Shown piece after piece: positions 1 through 8,033 of a stretch of 41,705 bases of DNA. This DNA comes from Alphaproteobacteria bacterium (GTDB lineage: Bacteria; Pseudomonadota; Alphaproteobacteria; Sphingomonadales; Kordiimonadaceae), in assembly GCA_021774735.1 (NCBI GenBank), contig JAJFIS010000043.1:1-41705 (forward strand), written 5' to 3'. Numbering within the stretch: the stretch's first letter is position 1; each line of letters starts with the position of its first letter. The notes below the pieces were generated by a model. It was given only the letters and a program-made list of their open reading frames with translations, made no database searches and was not told where the DNA came from. Both the position numbers and the translations under genes were made by a program.

Positions 1-1
1 T

Positions 2-121
2 GGTGTACCCAAGGAGCATTTTGGACTATTTTTGAAGGAATGTGAGTGGCGTTTCAATAACAGTGATCCAGCACTTCAATTAAAAGAATTAAAACAGTGG
101 GTTAAAGAGAAACTGGATTAG
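2..121 (+). mobile_element. IS1595-family transposase, C-terminal fragment (cut by window edge)
   Basis: The frame is open from the first base of the window to a TAG at 119-121 and encodes 39 residues. It contains the block LKECEWRFN, which is typical of the C-terminal end of IS1595-family (ISXO2-like) DDE transposases, followed by a lysine-rich tail. The rest of the gene lies outside the window, so I cannot say whether the element is intact. The stop overlaps the stop codon of the convergent TIR gene (118-120) by two bases. This leaves no room for a normal terminal inverted repeat before that gene, so either the IS right end lies inside the TIR coding sequence or it has been lost. Family assignment rests on motif memory only. 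Confidence 0.7.
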
Positions 122-3100
122 TTATCTGGGTCAGCCCCAAAAATTAAATTTTGAGGCTGATCCGCCATCGTAATCGTATTAATGAGTGATTTTGCTTGCA
201 CGTCCCATTCTCTGATAAGAGTGCCTGAATTGGTGAATAGCCGGGAGCCATCATTATTGAGCCAAATACCATCAACTGAAATATCAATGCTCTTTAAGAT
301 TTTAGAAGCCCCGCCAGTAATATTATGAATCTCAATATTTTGAGCATCGACCATTAGCGCGAGGGTTGAAGCATCTCCGCTAACGGCGGTAGCATTATCA
401 TTTAGAAAGCTATTGGCCGGCAAATATTCCCGGGAAATACGACCTGTTTCAGTGTCATAAGCCAGCACTTTCAAATTGCTGCTGATATGCAACCCTATCT
501 CCTTCGGCTTCTGCTCAGGCACCAAAGAAACATCCGTCATTCCATCGGCACTTAATGTTGAACGGAGCATCACACCGTTCAGCTCACGCAGAATCTGCCG
601 TTGGCTTAACTGCAAGGGTGTTTTTAATTGGTATGCTGTTATGCCGTCCAGCTGCCTTGCGGCGGCTTTGTCAACCACCGGCAAAGCCAGTGACATTATG
701 GCTGATCCTTCATCACTGCGGAAAGTAAGGAAATCATCACTTGGGCTAAATTTCAAAGTGCCACCGCCCGCACTGCCTTGATACTGCAGCGAGAAATCTT
801 CAAGGCTCCAAACCCATAGTGCATTATAACTGCTACCCGCAAGCCACTTGCCGGTGCGGCTCCTGGTGAAGCTGGTTGGTCCAGAACTATCCCCTGTCCA
901 TAACGGCTTGGTTTCACCGGTTTTATAGGGATAGGTTGCCAATAGACCATCCCCCGTTAGGGCGAGAATATATTTGTCCTGCACCCCCAATATAGGTGTT
1001 GTTCTTGGATAAATATAGCTGGAATGGGTCACTGAATCATGGCCCACTTTCCAGGCAATGAAATCACTATCACCAAACTGCATCTGCAGCGCAGCGCCAG
1101 TATCAGATAACCAAATCTGACGCGGCATTCCCAGCCCCTGTGACGGCATATCAGAAGCAGGTAAAATATCAAAGCTATGCTCTGTTACGCCCGAACTGAT
1201 ATTTTCTATGCGCACAGCCCCCGTAGTTTCCATGAATATAATATGGCTGCCACTGGCGTTCAGCGCCACAGCGCTTAAGCCTTTCGCGGGCCATGTTTTT
1301 TCCGTGAAGCTTTCACCCTTCGCATGGATTAGCAAGGTCACTGCCCCGCCACTATCAACGGTCAATAGTTTCCGCTGGTCTCGGCTGCTACCAAAAAGTA
1401 AAATGCGCCCACCATACTCATGGCTGTCAATAATGGCGGCCTCACCTTGCTCAAAGCTAACAAAGTCGATATGTTTTTCACTGGTAATAACCGGCAATAT
1501 TTCAGCTTCACTGCCACCATCCAGCACCAACATTTGACCCTCAGAGGACAGCGTTAAAGCGTTGTCGTTAGCAGGTTCATCTTCAACCTTCATTATTTTC
1601 AGGTCATAATGCGTGCCCATAAAGGCATATGTATTTCCCATTTTACCAACCGCAGAAGGCGCACTGAAAGGAAGCCTGCGACAATTAGAAAGGGTAGGCA
1701 CCTGGTAAGTTTGCACCTGCTCATGACTATTCCAGTGGCAAAGCGCCCCTGACTGGGTTTGCACCATCACGGTAGCATCACTGCCATCAATGCCCGCTAG
1801 AATTTTTAAACCCTCTGCCGCCACAGTTTGACGGAGGACAAGCGTATCATCCCCAGAAGTATCATAAATAAACTGGTCTATTTTCCTGCCATCCGACAAA
1901 AACAGCATATTCGTCGTTGGCTCATAATGCGCCCAGCTTAACTGACTATAGAAATATTTTGATGGCATGACCTGTGTCAGCTTTTGCGTGGTGACATTCA
2001 ATAAATAGCGCTCACCTTCTTTCACTAAAAGAAGCATCTGGCCCGAATTATCAATCGCATAGGCCTGACCCTGCCATTTAAACGGCGCGCCCGTGCCATC
2101 GCCATTAATTATTGAAACTGTCTTATTCGACATAGCTAAAATGGCATTTCCTGCCATGATTTGAACGCCGTTAACTGAATAGGGCAATTCGGCCAATCGC
2201 TTTGTCTTACCATCATTACTATCAATGTTAATGCGCTCCAAATAAGAGCCGTCCTCAGTATTGCGAGCGGCAATCAGATAATCTCCCTTTTGCGATAATT
2301 TCAGTTCAGAGACATATTCTCCTGCTGGAATGAGCACTTTAACATATGTAATTTCTGTGCCTTGTAAATTGCCAATAATAGCGTAGGCAACGCCAGAACC
2401 ATCTGTGCGCAATCCCAAAAGCACACGACTGCCATTTGCTGAAATATCGGACCGCGACTGTTCAGCTATGGGGCGAGAAAATAATCGTGTCCCGGAAGGT
2501 ATGTGCCAAAGCTCAACAACAGAATTGCTTTTGGACAGCAGGATATAATCCTTTGTTTGTCTTTGAATCATTGGCAAGGCAGTCGAGTTTAAAGCAATGC
2601 GGGGGGCATCCATCAGTGTTGGCAGACTAATCATATCCAAGTGATAGGAGGGCTTTTTCGCCCACAAATAACCATTCTGAAGGGCATCAAATGCATTAAT
2701 TTTTGGTTTAGGCTCTACAAGCTGCAAGCCTTGGTCAGCTTGCGATAAATCAAATTTGAAAAGGCTCTCTTTTTCTCGAAAGAATAGTTTGGCGCCATCG
2801 CTTGAAAAATACATATCTTGGGCATATGACGACATGACAATATAGGGCAGACGGCTAGTTTCCGTAAGCTTCTCTGCATCCAAGATAATGATTGAACCAA
2901 ATGTGCTGGCCAGCGCGATAAATTGCCCAGCTTCATCAACTATAAAATTCTGGATAGGGCCTCCTGCATCATAGGATAAATACTCTCCGGTTCGATAATT
3001 AACCCTGTGCAAGATGCCCACTTTGGTGCTGTAAAAAACTAAGCCTTTATCAGCAAGTAAAGAATATTTATCGAGCTTGCCCTTTGACGCAAAAAATTCT

Positions 3101-4992
3101 GCCTCATTTTCACTAAGCGAATATCGTCTAATGCTGCCATAGCTGTCGCCGATGATAAAACTGTCCCCCACAGCGGCTGCCGATGTTATGCCCCGAGTTT
3201 CACCATAGGCAAAAAGAGCTTCTTTGCCGTATTTCACATGGAAATTCTGATTTTCATTTTTTCCGTCAAAGGGAATATATTCAGCATCGTTTCGCCCAAA
3301 AGAGACCAGACCTTTATGCTGGAGCTTATTTGCGGTCGCGTAATTTTCCGCCCACGCCTCTATCGTAGGTTCTGCCCCTAACGCGTCCAGTGACCAAACA
3401 TAGCGTTTGCGGTCATACCAATTGGTTAACTTTCCAGCAGCTTCATCAAGTCGCACTAATGTTGATCCCGGCCAGCTAGTGATCTGTTGCCTGTGTTCAG
3501 GTGACCCTATATCTGTTACAAAAGCATCATTCCCTTCGGTATATAAGACCGACTTGCCGTCATTATAAAATTGTAAAAAGTCAAAATTATCAAGGTGATC
3601 GGACCTTGTTGCACCTTCAAAAATTAAGCGTGATGTTCTGGTTTCTGGGGCGTAAGCATAAAGGCCATTACGCGAGGAATAAATGACATGGTCGCCGTCA
3701 ATGCTTAGGCGGTATATATAAGCATATTCATCAGTATCTGGAAAAATGGACTTTCCCGTCCGCGCGTCCCAAGCCCTTGCATTACCGAATGTCGTAACAA
3801 TAATAGTTGATGAATTTGAGGCAAATTCAAGCCTATCCCCCGCACTAGCATATTGGGTCCAATGCTGTAGCTGCTCTAAGCTGCTGGTGTCAAAAATGCG
3901 CAGTTCACCCGACACCTCAAGGGTAGCAACCAATTTTCCATCATCGGAGAAAGCTGCCGCCGTCACACCCTTTTCATGGCCTTCAAGCTTTCCTATTTCT
4001 GTCAAAGGCGCAGCGCCCCAAAGGGTCACCTCACCGTTGGCTGAAGTTGATAAAAACTTGCTTTCATCCTTTGATGCTGTGATTGAGCTCACAGCCCCGC
4101 TGTGATGGCCAATGATTGAAGCGCCGCTCAAAGCCTCCACAGCTTGGTAAAGGGCAATTTCCGCAGCCCGAAGGTAGGGCTTGTCAGGGTCGGCTAAATC
4201 CATTGGCAAGGCCGCGCGTGCCAGCGCCAGTGCCTGTGGCACATCACCCTGCTCTAATGCTTCTGCCGACCGAGTTACAAGTTGTTGGCTAGCATCCGTT
4301 TGAGCCTGCTGTTCCAGTTGATTAAAATTATAGAGCACCGCAGCACCAACCATAAGCGCGGCAGAGGCCGCAAGGCCTATGAAAAACTGCCGCCTTTTCT
4401 GGCGCTTTTTCTCCCGCTGGGCGAGGTCATCAAAATTAACCCCAAGCAACCCCGCTATCAATTTCAGCTTAGCGTTATTTTTACCGTCTTTACCGTCGCG
4501 CATATCAGCGGCAATGGGTTCCGTGCGTTCCTCCGACAGCTCCCCATCATCGCCAACGATAAATTTCAGCGCTGGCGGAAAACATTCGATATCTTCCATG
4601 CCCGGCTTGTCGGTACCATTGGGTTCACCCTCAATGATGATCGCCATGATGCGGTCTTGCTTACCCATCCGCTTAAAGGTCAAAATCTCTTCATTAACGA
4701 ATAGAGATTTAGCCGACCGAGGCGAGCAAACGACGATCAAATAGTCACTACCATCCAGCGCCATATTAATCGCCGCACCTAAATCAACCGCAGTAGGCAG
4801 TTCTTCCCGGTCACGGAAAATGGGGATCAAACGCTTAGGGATTGGACCATCCCGACCCGGCTTGCCTACAAGTGTTTTGGGAACATTATAAGTTTCAAGC
4901 CCTTTATGTAGCCAGTTAACCACGCCCGTATCGCTGTGACTGTAACTTAAAAAAGCTTTATAGTGCTTCTGCATCTGTTCGCCGTGTCCCAT
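118..4992 (-). CDS. TIR domain - TM - WD40-like beta-propeller protein
   Basis: This is a 1624-residue protein. Residues 10-145 form a TIR domain (FLSYSHSD at the start of strand A, a later SAKSLFVNEE block whose Glu101/Glu102 are candidates for the NADase glutamate). A basic stretch (KKRQKRR, 195-201) precedes one hydrophobic helix at 203-222, predicting the TIR in the cytoplasm and the rest outside. After the helix comes a motif common before WD40 arrays (RSAEALEQGDVPQALALARA). From about residue 288 to the end there are many degenerate WD40-type repeats (for example HHSGAVSSI...TLWG and DDGKLVATL...LRIFD), enough for more than one propeller. TIR proteins of this kind cleave NAD or make signalling nucleotides; activity here is inferred. 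It is the last gene of a minus-strand run, 15 bases after the CII-like gene. The ATG at 4992 lacks a Shine-Dalgarno; an in-frame ATG at 4974 is an alternative. Confidence 0.88.
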   Translation of the reverse strand: MGHGEQMQKHYKAFLSYSHSDTGVVNWLHKGLETYNVPKTLVGKPGRDGPIPKRLIPIFRDREELPTAVDLGAAINMALDGSDYLIVVCSPRSAKSLFVNEEILTFKRMGKQDRIMAIIIEGEPNGTDKPGMEDIECFPPALKFIVGDDGELSEERTEPIAADMRDGKDGKNNAKLKLIAGLLGVNFDDLAQREKKRQKRRQFFIGLAASAALMVGAAVLYNFNQLEQQAQTDASQQLVTRSAEALEQGDVPQALALARAALPMDLADPDKPYLRAAEIALYQAVEALSGASIIGHHSGAVSSITASKDESKFLSTSANGEVTLWGAAPLTEIGKLEGHEKGVTAAAFSDDGKLVATLEVSGELRIFDTSSLEQLQHWTQYASAGDRLEFASNSSTIIVTTFGNARAWDARTGKSIFPDTDEYAYIYRLSIDGDHVIYSSRNGLYAYAPETRTSRLIFEGATRSDHLDNFDFLQFYNDGKSVLYTEGNDAFVTDIGSPEHRQQITSWPGSTLVRLDEAAGKLTNWYDRKRYVWSLDALGAEPTIEAWAENYATANKLQHKGLVSFGRNDAEYIPFDGKNENQNFHVKYGKEALFAYGETRGITSAAAVGDSFIIGDSYGSIRRYSLSENEAEFFASKGKLDKYSLLADKGLVFYSTKVGILHRVNYRTGEYLSYDAGGPIQNFIVDEAGQFIALASTFGSIIILDAEKLTETSRLPYIVMSSYAQDMYFSSDGAKLFFREKESLFKFDLSQADQGLQLVEPKPKINAFDALQNGYLWAKKPSYHLDMISLPTLMDAPRIALNSTALPMIQRQTKDYILLSKSNSVVELWHIPSGTRLFSRPIAEQSRSDISANGSRVLLGLRTDGSGVAYAIIGNLQGTEITYVKVLIPAGEYVSELKLSQKGDYLIAARNTEDGSYLERINIDSNDGKTKRLAELPYSVNGVQIMAGNAILAMSNKTVSIINGDGTGAPFKWQGQAYAIDNSGQMLLLVKEGERYLLNVTTQKLTQVMPSKYFYSQLSWAHYEPTTNMLFLSDGRKIDQFIYDTSGDDTLVLRQTVAAEGLKILAGIDGSDATVMVQTQSGALCHWNSHEQVQTYQVPTLSNCRRLPFSAPSAVGKMGNTYAFMGTHYDLKIMKVEDEPANDNALTLSSEGQMLVLDGGSEAEILPVITSEKHIDFVSFEQGEAAIIDSHEYGGRILLFGSSRDQRKLLTVDSGGAVTLLIHAKGESFTEKTWPAKGLSAVALNASGSHIIFMETTGAVRIENISSGVTEHSFDILPASDMPSQGLGMPRQIWLSDTGAALQMQFGDSDFIAWKVGHDSVTHSSYIYPRTTPILGVQDKYILALTGDGLLATYPYKTGETKPLWTGDSSGPTSFTRSRTGKWLAGSSYNALWVWSLEDFSLQYQGSAGGGTLKFSPSDDFLTFRSDEGSAIMSLALPVVDKAAARQLDGITAYQLKTPLQLSQRQILRELNGVMLRSTLSADGMTDVSLVPEQKPKEIGLHISSNLKVLAYDTETGRISREYLPANSFLNDNATAVSGDASTLALMVDAQNIEIHNITGGASKILKSIDISVDGIWLNNDGSRLFTNSGTLIREWDVQAKSLINTITMADQPQNLIFGADPDN

Positions 4993-5007
4993 ATGGTTTG
5001 AAAGCTA

Positions 5008-5445
5008 CTAGGTTAAGGCTTGGCGAATGGCCGCCAAAGCACGCTCAGCCTCGGCTATTTCTTTTTTGATCATCGCAGTATCCCGGTGATCAATGCGATT
5101 GTCTTTCATCGCCGTTTCAACGGCCTCTAAAACATTTGCGGTTTCAATCGCCAAGTGATTGGTGCGGCGGAATACGCTATCGCTGTCCTTAGCATCAATG
5201 GCATCTGCGCGCTCAAAAACCATTAGGTCTGTGCCATCAAGGAAGAAGTCTAATATTTCAACACTGTTCAGGGATTGGGCTAATTGTCGAATTTCTTCCG
5301 CACTAAACAGGGTTTTATTATGCAGTCGTGCGTGAAGGCTATGATAACTCATCTCTAATATTGCAGCTACATCTTCCACCGGGGCCACTTTATCAATCAG
5401 CAGTAAGCGATAGACCAATTCGGAAAATTCTTTGCCGCGTTCCAT
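5008..5445 (-). CDS. Phage regulatory CII (CP76)-like DNA-binding protein
   Basis: This is a 145-residue soluble protein. Residues 20-60 look like a helix-turn-helix (VEDVAAILEMSYHSLHAR, then a segment ending in EIRQLAQSLN). The layout, with a C-terminal helical part rich in Ala and Glu (about 95-145), resembles the CII/CP76 regulators of P2-like phages. I recognise the pattern but cannot run a search. A GGAAG lies 4 bases before the ATG. It sits between the RyR-channel gene (51-base gap upstream) and the TIR gene (15-base gap downstream), so it is almost certainly co-transcribed with them. It could be the regulator of this run or an adaptor whose C-terminal helices bind a partner. Confidence 0.7.
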   Translation of the reverse strand: MERGKEFSELVYRLLLIDKVAPVEDVAAILEMSYHSLHARLHNKTLFSAEEIRQLAQSLNSVEILDFFLDGTDLMVFERADAIDAKDSDSVFRRTNHLAIETANVLEAVETAMKDNRIDHRDTAMIKKEIAEAERALAAIRQALT

Positions 5446-5496
5446 ATCACTTCCACTTCATTCTTTATCAGTCTAAATGGTTAATTAGAGCACCGT

Positions 5497-7959
5497 TTAC
5501 CGTCGTTTCACCGTCTCACTCATTGGGTCAAGAATGATGGTTGCGGGCTCAACAAGGGAATTCCACTGCAAATTTCCAGCCTTGATAATTTCTGCCCTTT
5601 TAGCAAGTGAATCTGCGGTTCCGCCGGGCAAGACCACAGCACCTTGCCTACAGATGGCGATCAATGTTTGGCCGTGCCGGTTAACATAATCAGCCGCTTT
5701 CCTGTAACCCACGCGTCTAGCGTCTTGATGGCTAAAGTCTATATCTTGGCGGAATAACGGGATCACCCATTCGGTTGCTTCCCGCTCAATGATAGCATGT
5801 CTGTCCGCAGTTATTATACGGGCGGCATCACTGTCACTATCGGGGTCAGACCATACAGTCCCAATATCATTCGCCCCAACACCGCAATGTCCGCCTTGGT
5901 TAAATTTAGCCTCAAAGTCATCCACCATCAGGGCTTCTGGCACACCCTCAATAATGACCAAGCGGTGGGGCACCTTATGCTTTTCTAAATAATCAAGGGC
6001 TGCATGGGTCAACAGAGTATCAGACCCTGGGGCGAGTGAAGTCATTAGCGTTATATGTTGACCTAGAGTGCTTTCAATTAAAGTCGGCAAAATAACCCTT
6101 GTTAATTCGGTGCGTAACCACTGAACCTCAGTTTCACTTAATAAATTATGCCCTATCAAGCTAACAACATGGTCGATTCGGCCAATATTGCCATCACTGC
6201 GACTTCGGTCCAAAACCAGTTCGTCCAGTAAGCCAACCTGGTCACGGTCATATTCTTGGTCTTGGTTCGATAGCTCTTCATAGGTCTTACCGAGGAGGTT
6301 ATGAATTTTACGGGCATTGTTACGCACAGCGCCGCCTGTCCAACCATCCACATAACGCCCCGCAGTCCATGATTTCTGCTCTAAAGTCGCAATGCGGTTC
6401 AACTGTTCATCACCGCCCGCCACCATCTTGTATGTTGGATACACATTTAAGCCGTAGCCCGGTGGTCTAATACAGCCAGCGCTCGCCATTTTAGCGGGCA
6501 GATGGTCCACCGCACGGCGGTTAGACACCTTTAAAGTCTCGCTTAACTGCTGCCATCCGGTAAAGCTTTCTTGCTTGATAATCTTTTCGCTGGGGCTGAG
6601 CGACTTCACACTATGGTCTTGGTATTTCTCATGCAGACGAATAGCCGATTTTTCCAAAAATCCTGAGATCATATCTCGGTCACAGATATGCCGCTGCATG
6701 CCAAATGCGGTCAGAACTGACCCTAAATGAACGGTTTCCTTTGGGCTGACAAGTAAGTCTTCCATGCCTGCGGCTCGGTCTAAGCGCAAATATATTGGGA
6801 AGTTATCACGGCCCGATTTTATCAGCCCTGCCCTGATAGCTAATGCTTCCTGCATGCAGGTTTCATCACTTTCAGCAAAGAAAAATAGATTGGAAATAGG
6901 CGCTTTTTCTTCAATGGACGCCAAAAGCTCATCAGGTAAATGATTGGCATTTATGGGCATCGACAAAAAGGTAAAATCTACTATTTTTGCCAGCTCGCCG
7001 AAACGGATCAAACAGCTAGTCTCAGCCTCATCTGGGTTTCCACAAAGAACCGTGAAACGCATGGGGCCAAAGGATTTATAGATACAGCTGGTTGCGATGC
7101 GCGAAATTAAATTTTCTGCATAGTCATCATAGCCCACAAAAACGCAGTGCAGCCGATTCTGATCCAGCATTTCTGCGTGTTTATAAATAGGGTGCCACCA
7201 AACAAACTCTCTGGCGGCTAAGGTTGACCGGTTAAAAGGATAAACTTCAACATTTGCTTTAGAGGCTGCGAATAAATCTTCATCACTTATTTTCTGCCAG
7301 AGCGCCTGCTTGGATATCTCCACATAAATAGATAAGGCATCTGCGGTATTTTTTGAGCTGTCGATAAGGCCCCTTGCCGTCATTAAGCTCTCTAAATTAA
7401 CGGAATCTTGGCCTGCAACTAAAATTAAATTTGACGCCTTGCCCAAACCGGCCATTGTAAGAATACCCAAATCCCGACAGTCGCCCGGTACGAGGAATAT
7501 TTTATTCACCGAACAAAAAACATCCATCGCATCGGTGAGCTCTTTTTCCACCACGACAACTACATTGCCCTTTTTACGCTCCGACAAAGCAAAGGCCAAA
7601 CCACCACCGCCCAAGCCACATATAATGGTATGGCCTTTTTGGCGCGCAAGACGCCATTTCTCAATACGGTTGATAGAAAGCTCGATGACGATACGAACGG
7701 CTGCACCCAATAGGGTGAGCAAGGCCATTATTTTTGCTATTCGAAGTGCGTAGTTATCAGCGTCAAAAGTTTGGCTATAGCCCTCACCCACAAACATCAA
7801 AAGCGTTTGCGTAATAATTTCCATTACCCATTGTGCCAAAGGAACAGTTCGGTCCGTGTTACTATCGGTTCCCCAACCCCACAGCCCCAATGTGACGGCA
7901 CCTAACGCCATTAAAATCAATAGAGGCCAATAAAATTTGTCGATTTTATTCTGTCGCAC
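5497..7959 (-). CDS. Two-TM channel-like protein with two TrkA-N/RCK domains, RyR domain and SLOG domain
   Basis: This is an 820-residue multidomain protein. Residues 10-30 and 74-96 are hydrophobic helices flanking a pore-loop-like segment that ends FVGEG (56-60), where potassium channels have TVGYG. A TrkA-N/RCK Rossmann domain follows (glycine motif GLGGGG at 115-120), then a second weaker one (FVGYDDYAE, 274-282). Residues 465-575 match the RyR domain (GRYVDGWTGG and KIHNLLGKTYEEL, ending YDRDQV). Residues 595-790 look like a SLOG Rossmann fold (SLIGHN, then SLAPGSDTLL, then VVLPGGT). RyR and SLOG domains are described as ligand- or nucleotide-binding modules in bacterial conflict systems. 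I infer a membrane sensor or gated channel. The start is GTG at 7959, with AGGGA 7 bases upstream. A strong hairpin lies between it and the upstream protease gene. Confidence 0.85.
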   Translation of the reverse strand: MRQNKIDKFYWPLLILMALGAVTLGLWGWGTDSNTDRTVPLAQWVMEIITQTLLMFVGEGYSQTFDADNYALRIAKIMALLTLLGAAVRIVIELSINRIEKWRLARQKGHTIICGLGGGGLAFALSERKKGNVVVVVEKELTDAMDVFCSVNKIFLVPGDCRDLGILTMAGLGKASNLILVAGQDSVNLESLMTARGLIDSSKNTADALSIYVEISKQALWQKISDEDLFAASKANVEVYPFNRSTLAAREFVWWHPIYKHAEMLDQNRLHCVFVGYDDYAENLISRIATSCIYKSFGPMRFTVLCGNPDEAETSCLIRFGELAKIVDFTFLSMPINANHLPDELLASIEEKAPISNLFFFAESDETCMQEALAIRAGLIKSGRDNFPIYLRLDRAAGMEDLLVSPKETVHLGSVLTAFGMQRHICDRDMISGFLEKSAIRLHEKYQDHSVKSLSPSEKIIKQESFTGWQQLSETLKVSNRRAVDHLPAKMASAGCIRPPGYGLNVYPTYKMVAGGDEQLNRIATLEQKSWTAGRYVDGWTGGAVRNNARKIHNLLGKTYEELSNQDQEYDRDQVGLLDELVLDRSRSDGNIGRIDHVVSLIGHNLLSETEVQWLRTELTRVILPTLIESTLGQHITLMTSLAPGSDTLLTHAALDYLEKHKVPHRLVIIEGVPEALMVDDFEAKFNQGGHCGVGANDIGTVWSDPDSDSDAARIITADRHAIIEREATEWVIPLFRQDIDFSHQDARRVGYRKAADYVNRHGQTLIAICRQGAVVLPGGTADSLAKRAEIIKAGNLQWNSLVEPATIILDPMSETVKRR

Positions 7960-7992
7960 TTATAGTCCCTATACCAGTTATACACTATGTGA

Positions 7993-8024
7993 CATATGGC
8001 TCCTTATTTCTAAGGAACCATATG
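7993..8024. other. Strong intergenic hairpin between protease and RyR-channel genes
   Basis: CATATGGCTCCTTA (7993-8006) pairs with TAAGGAACCATATG (8011-8024) across a 4-base loop, with one non-Watson-Crick position in 14. It lies between the stop of the FHA-protease gene (8034) and the GTG of the RyR gene (7959). There is no T-run after it on the minus strand, so it is a poor intrinsic terminator. mRNA processing, differential stability within the operon or a protein-binding palindrome are equally possible. Confidence 0.6.
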
Positions 8025-8033
8025 GCATAATCA

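Noticed and set aside
4282-4744. Two 120-140-aa plus-strand frames opposite the TIR domain
   Set aside because: They are antisense to the conserved TIR-TM region and show no motif or ribosome site.
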